NCBI GenBank assembly: GCA_009760885.1
Contig: CM019713.1
Span: forward strand, 7,314,266-7,378,265
Direction: 5' to 3'
Length of the DNA stretch: 64,000 nt
Source of the DNA: Achatina immaculata
Taxonomy: Eukaryota > Mollusca > Gastropoda > Stylommatophora > Achatinidae
Shown here: piece after piece, positions 1-12,013 of the stretch
How the letters are laid out: each line of letters begins with the position of its first letter
Position numbering within the stretch: the stretch's first letter is position 1
Position numbers and translations under genes: made by a program
The notes under the pieces: generated by a model
Told to the model about the DNA's origin: nothing
The model's input: the letters and a program-made list of their open reading frames with translations, nothing else
Database searches by the model: none

Positions 1-401
1 CTATAAATGCCGATCGGTACCGTATTGACATTCTGGAACCTTTTTGTTTAGAACAGCTGAATGAACGTGACATTGAAGAAGCGTGGTTCCATCAAGATGG
101 TGCAACTGCACACACAGCTAGAGCAACATGCGTTTTTTTTTGGAAGAAATTTTCGCAAATTGCATAATATCTCGTGGAATTTGACCTGCTGCTTTTCTAG
201 ATCTAAATCCATTAGATTATTATCTGTGGGGTTTCTTGAAAGGAAATGTTTATACAAACAACTGAGTACCTGAAAGAAGCAATCAGAATTACCATTCAAG
301 AAATAACAACAGACATGTTGCAGAAGGTATTTAACAATATGAAGAGACGTGTACAGTCATGTCTTGAAGCCCGTGGTAGACATTTCCAACACCTGTTATA
401 A
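1..401 (+). pseudogene. Tc1/mariner-superfamily transposase, degraded C-terminal half
   Basis: Reading across frames gives WFHQDGATAHTARA at about 91-132, PLDYYLWGFLKGNVYTNN at about 208-262 and a C-terminal EYLKEAIRITIQEITTDMLQ ... LEARGRHFQHLL ending at TAA 399-401. These match the second Asp block, the third acidic block and the C-terminus of mariner/IS630-type transposases of the invertebrate DGATAHTA group. Frameshifts and internal stops separate the blocks, and the N-terminal part lies off the left edge. It cannot encode an active enzyme. No terminal repeat could be fixed. Confidence 0.75.
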
Positions 402-675
402 TGAATATTTCAGTGGTACATTCCAGCTAACCCAAAACAGCGTTATATCATTGCAGTCACTATTGCAACTAATTAAATGACTTTTTTGAGCACATTTTGT
501 GATGACGATATTTACTTCATTTTTCAATTTTTTTTTCATACAAAGTGTAGTGAGACTTTAAAAAAAAACATCGTATAAAGAGTTGATTAACATGAAGTAT
601 TCTCTAAATCATTCATAACGACCCAGACTACAGGACTCCGGCAGAGAATTTGACAATGTGTCAGACAAGAACCCA

Positions 676-683
676 CCCCCGGT
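676..683. repeat. Target-site duplication, left copy, of LINE family A
   Basis: CCCCCGGT here matches 3924-3931 exactly. It is GC-rich in an AT-rich region, so unlikely by chance. Confidence 0.6.
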
Positions 684-3600
684 CATCATCATCATCATCA
701 TCATCATCAGGTGCCGTGCCGACTGGCGTTGGCTATTATGCTTCTCCAGAGTACCCGATCCTTCATGCAGGCCATCAGTTCAGTTGGTGATCTCCTCTCA
801 CACCATCCCGTCAGACTGTCCAGTATCATTTCTCTTGGTATTTCTCTTGATCTTCTTCCTTCTATTTTTCCTGTTGTTATATTTTCAATGCCCCCTCTTC
901 TCATTGCATGTCCTATGAAAGTACATTGTCTCTCTCTTATCTTTTTGACAAGATGTTTTGTCTCTCCAGCTCTTCTCATACATTCTTCATTAGTTATTTT
1001 TGCTGTCCAGGGGATTCGCAACATTCTTCTAATAAACCACATTTCTGCTGCTTCCAATGACTTTTGTGTAGACCTACTTACTGTCCATGATTCATTTCCA
1101 TATAACAAGATAGGTTCAATATAGCATTTTAGGACTCGTTTTCTAACATTCATTGATAAAGATGTGTTGGTCAATATGTTTCTCATTCTCTGAAATGCAG
1201 TCTTTGCTTGACCTATTCTGTTCCTAATTTCTGTTCTGCATTTCCCATCTGAAGTTATTACTGCTCCAAGGTATTTGAATTTCTGCACCTGCTTTAGAAC
1301 AGTTCCGTTTAATTTAATACTGCATGCTGGTGGATTCTATTTCTTAGATATAACCATAGTCTCTATCTTTTTGATGTTCAAAGTAAGGCCTTTCTGTTCA
1401 CTTTCTTTGGCGACTTTATCCAAGAGATTTTGCAGGTCTTGTTGGTTCTCAGCTATCAGTAGTGTGTCGTCAGCATACCGAAGGTTGTTAATATTGTATC
1501 CTCAAATTTTTATGCCTGGTTCTGTGATGATTGTTCTTAGAATATTCTCGCTGTACAGAGAAAAAAGGTCTGGAGATAGTACACATCCTTGTCGCACCCC
1601 TTGTTTTATAGGTTGATATTTTCCAATTCTATTTTCAACTCAAATTGCTGCTTCTTGCTGCCAGTATATATGTTTTACAATCCTCAGGTCTTTGCCGTCT
1701 ATACTGATGTCCTCAAGCATTTTAATAATTTCATTATGTTTCACCTTGGTGTAATCAATGAAGCATAAGTAGAGATCTTTCTGTACTTCTAAAGCTCTTT
1801 CTGTTAGTGTTCGTAAAGCATAAATGGCATTGTGTGTTCCCTTTCCTTCAACAAATCCAAAGTGTTCATCTGCTATTTCCATTTTTATCTTTTTCCTTGT
1901 TCTTCTCATAATTATTCTCAAAAGTAGCTTTGTTATGTGACATGAGAGGCTGATAGTCGGTGGTCATCACATTCCTTTGCACCTGGTTTCTTTGGTAGTG
2001 CTATAAACGTGGATTTAATCAGGTCACTGGGAATATAACCACTGTTGTAAATGTCATTCAGTAACTTGGTTATTATTTTTATTCCTGTCTCCTCTAGTGC
2101 CTCTATTTCTTCTATTGTTATATTATCAGGTACAGTCGCTTTTCCTTTCTTCATGTGTTTGATGGCATCTATGATTTCATCTTCAAGTATTGGCGGTCCA
2201 TCACAGTTTTCAGTATCTGGTGTTAATTCTGGTCTTTCTCCTCCATATAGCTCACCGATATACTCCGTCCACCTGTCCACAATGTCTTCTTTTCCCATTA
2301 ACATTTTACCTTCTTTCGATTTCAGGCATCCTGTGGTATATTTTGTTTTCCTGCCTGTGAGTTCATTAATTCGTTTGTGCATGTTTTTGCTGTCTTTATT
2401 ATGAGAGTCCTCTATCTGTATGCACTGTTCATTTAACCACACTTCTTTTGCTTCTCTGCATTTGCGTCTTATTTCTTTATTTATCTTGCTATATTTTTTC
2501 TCATTATTTTTACTCCTCCTCCTCTTGTCCATCAGTCCTAAGATGTCGTCTGTCATCCATTTATTTTTAGGGGCTTCTTTTTTCGGTGGTATTCTCCTTA
2601 ACAGTTTGGTGGACAGAATCTCTTAACATTTCCCATTGTTCATCTATACTATTTATCTTTGCTATTGCATTGTATCTATTTGTTATGATAACTTTGTATT
2701 GTTCTCGCAGTTTATGATCATTTTTAAGAAGTTCTCTATTCAGTTTGATGTTTCTCACTTTTCTACCTGCTTTCTTTAGCTTTATTCTAACTTTTCCACA
2801 GAGTGGATCATGGTCACTATTGCAGTCAGCTCCTGGCATGGTTTTTGTTGTCAGTAATGCATTGCGGAATCGTTTGTTGATTAACATGTAGTCTATCTGG
2901 TTAAATGTCTTTTTGTCTGGGCTGCACCACGTTACCAGTCTTCGAGGATGTTGTTTAAACCAGGTGTTTCCTACAACCAAGCTGTGTAATCTTGCCCATT
3001 CAATTAATTTATAACCTCTGTCATTCCTCTCCCCCAGTTCATAGTCACCAACGATGTCTGACGTTCTTCCTTTACCAACTTTGGCATTAAAATCTCCCAT
3101 GACTATGGTAACTTCATGTGACTTTGTGTGTTTTAGGGCTGTCTCTATGTCATTATAAAATATCTGTACATCTTCTTCAGAACCTTCAGATGTTGGAGCG
3201 TACACTTGTATAATATTTACGTTTATTGGTTGTGCTTTCAGTTGGGCTAGCAGGACTCTGTCCGAGATGTTCAAATGTTCCTACAATTGTCCTTGCCGTT
3301 TGTTCATCAAACATAATTCCTACTCCTCGTTCATGTTTCTCACTTCCTGAATATATTATTGTATATTTATCTGAGTTTATCTTCCCTGCACCTGTCTATC
3401 TAACTTCACTCATTCCTAATATGTTGATCTTCATCCTTTCCATTTCCATCTTTACATTTTCTAATTTTCCAGCCTGGAATAAAGTTCTAACATTCCATAT
3501 TGCTATTTTGAACTTGTTAGTTTTGCCACTAGTAGCTTGATGACGATCTGGCCTCAACTGTGGCTCGTGAGCTGCCCTACCGGACGAGGCTGTTCCAGAG

Positions 3601-3923
3601 GAACATCCATTAACGTCGTTCATGATGAATCGATTATTATGTTCAAGCATAACTATTCTTGGGAGCTACAACAGTGGTTTCCCGTTGCCTTCTGTCGGTT
3701 TGTGTACGGACTCTCCGCTAGCCTTTGGACTCCCTGTCTTGCCCGCAAGGCAGCGGGAGCAAAAGGTTTTAAGGTGCCTCTGACCCGCCTGGTATTCCCT
3801 TCACTGAGCACCTGAGGCACTTTATAGGAGTAGTAGAGCCCCCTACTACCCCACCTCGCTCTCTGAGTCTACCGCCAGTTGGTCCGTGCCTGCTTATTTG
3901 GACAACTACTTATTCACAGGGAC
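684..3923 (-). mobile_element. RTE/BovB-like LINE (family A), near full length, with (GAT)n tail
   Basis: About 3.24 kb, a normal RTE length, on the minus strand. From 3650 downward it shows an exonuclease-endonuclease-phosphatase start (FKIAIWNVRTLFQAGKLENV), the endonuclease core at 3274-2567 (VIMGDFNAKVGKG, NTWFKQHPRRLVTW, NQIDYML, DCNSDHDPL), reverse transcriptase at 2556-1294 (including a YADD box read from about 1480) and a C-terminal region at 1288-711. Stops and frameshifts break it into five frames, so it is dead. An 8-bp direct repeat CCCCCGGT flanks it at 676-683 and 3924-3931. The 3' end (low coordinate) finishes in a run of GAT/ATG triplets at 684-709. The 5' UTR-like part, 3651-3923, has no ORF. 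Confidence 0.88.
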
Positions 3924-4610
3924 CCCCCGGTACTTGCATTATTACATACTCACGGAAAGAAGTAAGTGTGCAATGCTTTAAAAAGCACAATGAACGTGCT
4001 CAGATGATGAGAGAAATAACATTTGGCACACATTATGTTTGATTATCCAATAACAGATAAAATGATAACTTTCAGGCCATTCACATGTCACAAAAAAGTG
4101 AAAAAAAACTCACCTAATGTGGCTCACCACACCAAGAAAAGAAAATCAGGATTTCAATATCGTGTGTGTCCTCCTCTGGCAGTTAACACTGCTTGACACC
4201 GCCTTTGCATCGAACCAATGACAAGTTGTATCAATTGTTGAGGCATGTTATTCCATTCTTCTTGCAACGCTTGGGCTAATTCTTGGCGGTTTCCAGGACG
4301 ATTGTGTCGTCTTCTCAACCTGCGGTCCAGTTCATCCCAAACGTGCTCGATAGGTGATAGGTCCGGTGAAACTGCTGGCCGTGGTAAGACAGTAATCTGA
4401 TACTGCTGAAAGTGGTCCCTGACCACACGTGCGACATGTGGACGAGCGTTAACCTGCTGCAGTATCACGCCTTGTCCATTAGCATCCAGAAAAGGCATTA
4501 CGTGGCGTGTAATGATTTCGTCCCTATATCGTAAACCTGTAAGGTTGCCATTGAGGAAGACTTGGTTTGTTCAGCCAGCATAGGAAATTCCTCCCCTAAC
4601 CATTACACTG

Positions 4611-5231
4611 AGGAAAAACTGGAAGAAGTGGAGAGTTTTGAATATCTTGGATCACTACTAACTAATAATGGAGATACAATGCGGGAAATTAAAGGAGGAC
4701 ATCTATCGCTCTTCAGAAAGTAAAACAAATAAAGAATCTGTGGAGAGGAGCAGACAGAACCACAAAAATAAGATTTTTAAGGGCATGCATCTTTCCCATC
4801 GCAACATATGCCTGTGAGACGTGGACACTTAACAAAACAGCTGAGAAACACATAAATGCCTTTGAATGTAAATGCTACAGAAGAGTTCTCCAAATATCGT
4901 GGACACAAAAAAGAACAAATATATCTATACTACAAGAGCTTAATATTGAAGAAGGCTGGCTAGTGAAGAGGATTAAAGAGAGAAAACTTAAATATTTTGG
5001 ACACATTAAACGTCATGATAATTTAGAGAAGACCGTATTGGAAGGATACATAATGGGAAAAAGAAAAAGAGGAAGACCAAGACGAAGATGGCTGCAAGAC
5101 AACGTTGACGATCTGGAAATGGATGCAACAGCAGCAGGCCATCTTGCTCACAACCGAGAGGCCTACAGGAGTGCTGTTAGGGAGGCAAAGTTCCGCAAGG
5201 GACATGCAAATGAATGAATGAATGAATGAAT
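4611..5231 (+). mobile_element. RTE family B fragment nested in the Tc1 element, with (AATG)n tail
   Basis: This is a 5'-truncated LINE: its bases match the copy at 21303-21900 closely. It encodes the C-terminal LKYFGHIKRHDNLEKTVLEG and GKRKRGRPRRRWLQDNVDDL, and ends in an AATG repeat at 5208-5231. A perfect 10-bp duplication CATTACACTG brackets it at 4601-4610 and 5232-5241. Removing the insert plus one duplication restores the transposase frame across the junction, which proves the order of events. Confidence 0.95.
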
Positions 5232-5241
5232 CATTACACTG
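5232..5241. repeat. Target-site duplication of the nested LINE (right copy)
   Basis: CATTACACTG, identical to 4601-4610. The original single copy encoded part of the transposase GGSVM segment. Confidence 0.93.
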
Positions 5242-6322
5242 CCTCCTCTTCTCCTATCCACCTCTAGCACACAGTTATTCGCAAAGCGTTCTCCTCTTCG
5301 CCTGTACACTAAAGCACGCCCATCATGGCCTTGCAGACAGAAACTGGACTCATCAGTGAATAGGATCCGTCTCCATTGATGATAAGACCATGTCACATGG
5401 TGCCTGGTCCAGTTCAAGCGGGTTTGTCTGTGGCGAACTGTCAGTACTGGTCTAACTGCAGGCCTATGAGGTAAGAGATTTACCTCTCTGAGTCTGTTCC
5501 TCACTGTCCTGCCCGACACACGTCTTACACCTGGAATGTTGCAGACAGTCCATGTTGCCTGGAGAAACCTCTTACGAAGGTGCATGAGGTGGATGTAGCG
5601 GTCTTGTGCAAGGGTGGTAACTCGTGGTCTGCCGCTTCTATGGCGGTCAGCAACGGAACCATTTTGGTTAAAACGACTTTGAAGGCGTGATATTGTGTTT
5701 CTGTGAACATTAAAATACTGAGATACTGCTGCTACTGTTGATCCAGCAATTAACATCCCAACAGCTATTTCTCGCTGATGTTCATTCAATCTTGGCATGA
5801 TGAAAAAATATGTTTATGTTGGAATTCCACTACTTCTTTCTTCAACGATTATGTGAAGAGATCTCTGAGAACAGAATTACACACTTACCCTCATTTTATC
5901 CGTGGTCAGTAACCAATCATGGATCACCCACGTGATTTCACTGGAGCTGTGGTTATCTCCCCATGAATAGTGCAATCAACTTCGTGCAGCACGGGGAAGT
6001 AGACGACACTCAGACAAAACTTTGTGCCAAATTTGATTTCATTTCACTCATGACAACGTAATTGGTGCACTTGACACCACTGCACACTTACTTTTTTTCC
6101 GTGAGTATAGTTAGTATATGTGTTGCGGCCGATCAGGATTTAATAAGACGCACGTTTAATCAGTGAACGTTGTTATTGTATTTGGTTACGAGTGGGGTTT
6201 TTGGCGGGATGGGGGAGGCGAAGGAGAGCTGTGTGGAAACTAAAGGATGGACGTATGTGAGGTCTTTATCTGTCTGCATGAGTGCTGAGAAAGTGATTAA
6301 ACATGGGGTATATAATTTTTGA

Positions 6323-6592
6323 GCAATTATTGAGGAAAGACGCTGGCGATGGTTGGGACATGTGCTCCGAATGACTGACAACTCACCACCAAAATTAGCA
6401 CTAAGATGTATACCACAAGGGAACAGAAGTAAGGGTAGACTAAAAGAGACATGGAGAAGAACAACAGAAAGGATGTTGAGCAATAGAGGGCTCACCTGAG
6501 CAAGAGCAGAAAAAAGGCAAATGACAGGCATTTGTGGAAAACCCTTGCGGAAGTCCTATGTGCCCTGGGCGCTTAAGGCTCACAATATAAGT
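6323..6592 (+). mobile_element. LINE family C, 3' fragment
   Basis: The plus strand reads IIEERRWRWLGHVLRMTDNS, then GNRSKGRLKETWRRTTERML and AEKRQMTGICGKPLRKSYVP with one in-frame stop after NRGLT. It is the same C-terminal end as the copies at 22459, 40225, 55315 and 57815. Unlike those it lacks a long GA tail. 6108-6322 holds nothing recognisable. Confidence 0.8.
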
Positions 6593-6599
6593 GAGATCT

Positions 6600-7690
6600 T
6601 GAAGTTCGACTTTTGCTTGGACCTATTCTTCAATGTTGGGGGTCTCTCCTGAATCGTGAAGTGTTCGTTTGTTTAGATGCTGTTGTTGGCTGTCGGGACT
6701 TGCCAGCATGAATCAGCACACATACATTCATCCATCGCTATATCACGCCCTTCATGTATGAGGGGCAAACGAATACAGTGGAACTCACGAATCTTTCACA
6801 ATTTATAAGAGTATTTCTGTGACAATACTAGCTGGTGTGGCGAATTCTGGTGGTTTGGAGGTCCTTCTGAGTGACAGGTCCAATCAGTATCAGTGCCAGA
6901 CTGTTACAAGTGCAAGGCGAGGGTAACTAATCTGTATAAAACTAAGCATTTACAATGTCTAAGTCCTAGACGGCAGCCAAAGGTGTTTTAGATTAGCACC
7001 GTTCGTACGTTAAAAAGTACAGGATGGGCCATCAAAAAATAGCCCACATTGGGAGTGCAATATTTCACCATAGATTACGTATGCAATTGTGTTGCAAAAA
7101 TTTCTATCCGACAAATGACAATTCTATCACGGGATACAGGAAAAGGTCTGGTTTTTCCTGGCCCATCTTGGTAGTTCATTCTGTAATTTCTTCGCAATTT
7201 TCCTATGTTTACTTGTTCGTGTAATAATAATTTATTGTTATTATTATTAAACGTTATTTTTGCTTTGGTCGTAATAAATTCATTGTCGTTTAATAGAAGA
7301 AATTCAGTTAGACACTCGGTGTAAGCCATGTTTTCAACCAGAAAACTGCTTGTTGAATCTTATCCAACAATGCCTAAGATGGAAAAAAAATTTCCCCCGC
7401 GTTTAACATCTTTCCTCTATACTAGCCCTGAGTATTTGCTTGTTTTTAATATTGCATGTACTTCTTTGAGAAAACACATGTAGCTCTAAGCTGGTATAAA
7501 ATATTTAAACCAGAGGTCCTCAACCAGGGTTATCCATATCCCCAAGTGGTATGGGAACCAAATGTTGAGAGGTCGATCTCTTTATTTTAACAATAGATGG
7601 GGAAAACACTGCCAGATTATAATTTGTACAGCTGTTTTATTCTTAGCGATCAATAAGTACAGCAAAAATGAAATTATTGACGCCTTTTGA
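6600..7690. other. No gene recognised
   Basis: AT-rich non-coding sequence. The short open frames at 7024-7329 show no motif. An ATT-rich patch lies at 7220-7250. The stretch CAGAGGTCCTCAACCAGGG near 7513 resembles a hAT-type terminus, but no matching partner with an 8-bp duplication was found. Confidence 0.4.
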
Positions 7691-7825
7691 TACTAGTAGC
7701 CAACAGGACTGATGATGATAATGATTTCGGCAGTCTGGTGAAGGGGTATAGGGACACACCAGGTAATCCGGAGAGAGGAGGGATCTCTAGTCGTATGACG
7801 GCTGAGAACCCCTGATATTGCTAGA

Positions 7826-8203
7826 AAGAGACGCAAGCGTTTTCTCCTTTCTCGCGGACCAGTTTTACAATCAGCGACCAGTAACTGACATGCTAGCCTC
7901 AGGGTTGGCCAACCATAGATGACCAATACCATGTCCCAACTTTTTATTGGTACTCCTAGTAACAGGCCCAACCTAAGAGGACAGAGATCGCCATAGTCCC
8001 ATTAGCGGTGGAGTTTGCTAAAGAAGCATTGAACACCTTCTGCTTTTTATCTCCGAGCAGGTTCTGAAAAAATTAGTAGCAATAACCCTCTCGTAGGTCG
8101 ACACGATGCGTTGCCTCAATATTCTTACAGCATTGGCTGCAAAGAACAACAGCATCAGCTTTCAGTTCGAGGGAGATCGAAGAAGAAGAAGAAGATGATG
8201 ATC
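7826..8203 (+). repeat. Dispersed repeat R1, copy with (GAA/GAT)n tail
   Basis: It contains a single head unit (GACATGCTAGCCTCAGGGTT near 7889), the core around GGTGGAGTTTGCTAAAGAAG (8009) and the 3' block GGCTGCAAAGAACAACAGCA...GAGGGAGAT, followed by a GAA/GAT run at 8178-8201. The core recurs at 28095, 48720, 56158 and, inverted, at 59918. No coding potential is visible. Confidence 0.7.
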
Positions 8204-8205
8204 TA

Positions 8206-9040
8206 CTAGAAAGTCTAAACCTATTTCAGTCAGGCTGGATTCGAACGCGCTTCACGTGAAATATTCTGAATTGCTTCATTAAACACTCTGCTCTCACCTT
8301 AGACTTATGTCTTTTTGAACCGTAAGTATCCTAATACCAAGAAATAATCATTTTTGCCAAATGAAAAAAAGAACACAAAAACTTGTATTAAAATTATACA
8401 GAGAACTGTAATCCTAATATAGAAAACAAGCAAACAAACAATATACATCACAGCAGAAATACAGAGAAATCAGTTTGCACAGTATTGATGATGATGATGA
8501 TGACAACATTAACTATTAACAATAACAACGCTAACGCTAATGTTGGTCATTAGTGAAATAATAACAATAATATCACATTATCATTGCCTGAGACAGATAA
8601 AACAAGGAGAAATCATTCCACTGTCAGTGGATGAAGGTAATACCTGGAGATTATGCAGTGTGTCAACATAAAACAAGACCGCATCCAACACAGCAGAGGA
8701 AAATGGCGCGTGGGGGGGAGTGGGGACCTACTTAAAATGTTGGCTGTTTTCACAGCTGCCTGCCCAAGTCTCTGCAGAGTTAAGGGGAAAATACACGCGC
8801 AAGATACATTATTTAAAATCAAGAAAAGAATTAATTAGATTATGATAAAGGGTACCTCAACCTTTTCTGCTAGTTCCATCCTCCATTCCCATTACATGAT
8901 AGAAAAGCATTGTTTAGAAAGTTCAGTCATACACATCACCCATTTGTACTCGGATCTCCGAGGGGTTCTGAGGCTCTCTTTGAAAAATTGTAGCAAAATA
9001 AGACTTATTGTTCTAAAAGGAAGGAAGGTTCCTATAGGCA
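8206..9040. other. No gene recognised
   Basis: Non-coding, AT-rich. Contains a short GAT run near 8487-8502 and AAT-rich patches; nothing else stands out. Confidence 0.4.
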
Positions 9041-9043
9041 TTG

Positions 9044-9149
9044 GCTTCTGGAAATTGTCTGAAATCAAAGCTTCTGGAAGTTGTCTGAAATCAAAGCTTC
9101 TGGAAGTTGTCTGAAATCAAAGCTTCTGGAAGTTGTCTGAAATCAAAGC
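9044..9149. repeat. 26-bp minisatellite, four copies
   Basis: Unit GCTTCTGGAAGTTGTCTGAA plus ATCAAA, starting at 9044, 9070, 9096 and 9122. The copies are nearly identical, so the array is young. 9150-9767 shows no gene; C and A runs at 9420-9448. Confidence 0.95.
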
Positions 9150-9767
9150 GATAGGTGGAAAATTGGCTACAGTGAAAATGAAGCATGAAAATATGTGGCT
9201 CTCGCCAATGTTTTAGTTTTAAACGTCTGATTAGTGAACAAGGGACTGTGGGGCTGATTTTTATCACTTGCTGGAGCTTTTCCACGAGCCAGTTAGTGAG
9301 ATTAGATGCCAGTGTCAGAAAGTGATACTTATCTACCTATATGGTGAGGTATACTAGAGTGCCCTCAGCGGATGTGAGTGCATTAACTTTTTCACTCCAG
9401 AATTAATTTGCATGCTCTGCCCCCCCTCCCCCCCCCCAAAAAAAAAATGATGAGAAATTTAGGTACAAAGAGTCAGGAAAGAGGTTACTCTGCAGTTTAT
9501 CAAAATGGGTTGGTTTAGAAATCTGCTACTTTTCATTTCATTTAGACTTTGCCTAAATATCGTTCGGAGTATTGATTTCCATAGGTGTGCAAGATCTGCC
9601 AACACTTTCAGAGCTGTTTTGGAGTGAAAGAGTCAAAGACAGATAAGACATTCCCGTACAAACTAGTTCTTTGAGAATCAGACTCTGCGTTCAGCTTGAG
9701 AGGAAGCGAAAGTGGACATGAAAAGAAGCAGATGGTGTATGTTTTATTATTCCATCTCGGTATGTTC

Positions 9768-9896
9768 AGAGAGAGAGAGAGAGAGAGAGAGAAGAAGAAG
9801 AAGAAGAAGAAGAAGAACAAGAAGAAAGAAGGAAGAGGAGAAGAAGAAGAAGAAGGAGGAGGAGGAAGAGAAGAAGGAGAAAAAGAAGAAGTAAGG
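9768..9896. repeat. Purine tract: (GA)n then (GAA)n/(GGA)n
   Basis: About 130 bp of nearly pure purines on the plus strand. The open frames across it are artefacts of the repeat. Confidence 0.95.
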
Positions 9897-9929
9897 GCAT
9901 TAAATCATGCGACCCTTAATTAATCACCG

Positions 9930-10225
9930 AGTGTAGGGTTTGGGGGTATGATTACACTTGGGGTTAGAATTAGTGTTTGGGGAATGGCTAAAATTTTGAT
10001 CTTGGGTACGGTAACATTTAGGGTTACAATCGGTATATGGGGGTGTGGCTAGAATTAGTAATGGGAGTAGAATTACGGGTACTGTTACACTTGGGCTTAG
10101 TGTTAGAGGGGTATGCTTAGAATTAGAGCTAGGAGTACAGTTACATTTAGGGCTAGGATTAGTGTTAAGGGTTTGGTTAGAGCTATGATTAGGGGTACGG
10201 TTGCACTTAGGTTAGAATTAGCTAG
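9930..10225. repeat. Degenerate TTAGGG/TTAGAATTAG-like tandem repeat
   Basis: About five decayed units of roughly 55-73 bp, each with variants of GGTACGGTTACACTTAGGGT and GGTTAGAATTAGTGTTAGGG. It contains scattered TTAGGG-like words but no uninterrupted telomere array. Confidence 0.75.
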
Positions 10226-10340
10226 TGGCTTAAAGTGGTCCAAGTTAGTATCTGTGATTTAAGAATGGCATGATAAAATGCCACGAAACAGACATAAAAT
10301 GTACAAAATAACTCAACAAGAAATAAGATCTTTCTACAGG

Positions 10341-10341
10341 A

Positions 10342-10384
<43 letters not shown>
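10341..10384. repeat. (AAT)n microsatellite
   Basis: Uninterrupted AAT run. The flanks 10385-10980 contain no recognisable gene. Confidence 0.95.
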
Positions 10385-10977
10385 TCATGCCTCTATAAAT
10401 CATATTTACAAACCAACAAAATCTATATTTGCAGTCAAATTTGGTTTGTCAGTAGGTCCCATCACATGACCACACGCACGCTCAGTCATGTGATTAGAAA
10501 ACGAACCAATCAAGCAATGCCACCGTTGCTGTCACGTGATGCAGTTTAAACACATGTACCTAAGCAAATAATAATTCTACATAAAATGAGTATTCTATAC
10601 AATACATAAAAACAAATTTAAATCATACTTTTCCTGTTTATACACGATGTTAAATTTGAAATATAATCATCTTTACTTATACTTGCTTCAGTCTGTGGTT
10701 CATGATGTTTTTTTTCATGGTATAAGGTCGTTGTTTTCAGTGACAGAAGACATGGAAAGTTTTAGTAGAAAATTAAATGAATGGGTGTTTCAGAGTTTGG
10801 TGTTTATAGTAATAGAAGTGAAGACATATTCGTGTATACAATGAACCGACAAGAAGGTTTATAGACAGGCAGAGTCAGACAGGCAAGCAATGAGCCGGTA
10901 AGGAGACAGACAGACATTTTTATTTGTAGCCGGTGTCCTGTTACGCTGTTTTCTCTACAGCATACATTTGTGTCCGA

Positions 10978-11057
10978 GAAAGAGAGAGAGACACACACAG
11001 ACAGATAGACAGACAGAACGACAGAGAGAAAGAGAGAGCAGGAGAGAGAGAGAGAGT
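10978..11057. repeat. (GA)n-rich tract with CA/GACA interruptions
   Basis: Imperfect GA repeat. 11061-11756 downstream is non-coding with no recognised feature. Confidence 0.9.
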
Positions 11058-11756
11058 GAATAAGTACTGATGAATCTCACTGCCCTGTAATGTGTAGAAT
11101 CTAAAGCTGATCTTTCATTGTTTTTCATGACTACAAAAAATTCAGAAGACAAAATTTCATTCTGTAACATAAACATCATTGAAACTAACATCCTAAACAA
11201 TATGGAATTCAACAAATATCATTATATCATTAATACAAATCAATATAAACATTCGCATTCCATGGTAGTAAATACACAAAACTTGCTAATGTATAATAAA
11301 CGTATCAGAGTTGTTTTACATAAGAAAAATCACAGCTCAAGTTTTAATTACCAAAGAGAAAACGTGAGAGTTGCATTGAGTAAATCGATTCACAAGACGT
11401 CTATCTTCTAGTGGAGCTTACAAGTTTAATATAAATACTAAACGTAGATGCAAAATAGTACCGTGACTAGCATTCGAGTACGGAAACTCAGTCGACTAAA
11501 TACAGAAAAGTGGTAGAAGAGTTGTGCAATGAATTTGATATGTACAGTTAAGGTGACAAACTGGGGGGCAGCAGATGAGGTTAATTTACATCACTGGGAT
11601 TAACGCTGCAGCAGACAGTTTTAACAATAAATTTATACTTTGTGTAGGATTAAATGCTGCTTAATTTAAAGTGACAGAAACTGGTCCGTATAATTTGATT
11701 AAAAGTTATGAACAGTGAAAATTATTACTAAGAGACAGAACATTTTATCCCGGATT

Positions 11757-12013
11757 TCAAACAAACAAACAAACAAATAACAAAAACAAACATACATACA
11801 AACAAACAAAATACAATTACAAACAAACAAAATAAAATAACAAGCAAACACACCGATAGACAAACAAAACAAAAAACCAAACTAACAAACAAATAAACAA
11901 ACAAACAAAGCAACAACACAAACGAACAACCGAACCAACGAACGAGCAAATAAACAAACAAACAGACAAACAAACAACAAAACAAACAAAAACAAACAAA
12001 CAAACAAACAAAT
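11757..12013. repeat. (CAAA)n tetranucleotide-derived tract
   Basis: About 255 bp of imperfect CAAA/CAAACA repeats. The Val/Phe/Cys-rich open frames on the minus strand across it are repeat artefacts. Confidence 0.95.

Larger units (their letters stand above)
4154..5798 (-). pseudogene. Tc1-like transposase, split by LINE insertion and mutated
   Basis: The N-terminal part starts at Met 5798 (MPRLNEHQREIAVGMLIAGS) with a helix-turn-helix region, then the GRPRVTT hinge and ILFTDESSF, whose Asp is the first catalytic residue, and runs to GGSVM at 5242. The reading frame resumes at 4600, reaches an in-frame TGA near 4571, and continues to the C-terminus at 4154 with SPDLSPIEHVWDELD carrying the third acidic residue. 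The second catalytic Asp is lost: the usual QDNARPH block reads QVNARPHVA. So three independent lesions (LINE insertion, stop, Asp-to-Val) make it inactive. The stop and the missing Asp may predate or postdate the insertion. Confidence 0.9.
3949..6105 (-). mobile_element. Tc1-like DNA transposon with inverted repeats and TA target, interrupted by a LINE
   Basis: The termini are imperfect inverted repeats of about 27 bp: CTCACGGAAAGAAGTAAGTG at 3949 and, reversed at 6105, CTCACGGAAAAAAAGTAAGT. Both are flanked by a TA dinucleotide (3947-3948 and 6106-6107), the Tc1/mariner target. Removing the nested LINE and one copy of its target duplication leaves about 1.5 kb, normal for Tc1. The transposase runs on the minus strand. 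Confidence 0.92.

Noticed and set aside
7513..7814. hAT-like element between CAGAGGTCCTCAACC and GAGAACCCCTG
   Set aside because: The ends are only roughly complementary and the flanking eight bases do not match.
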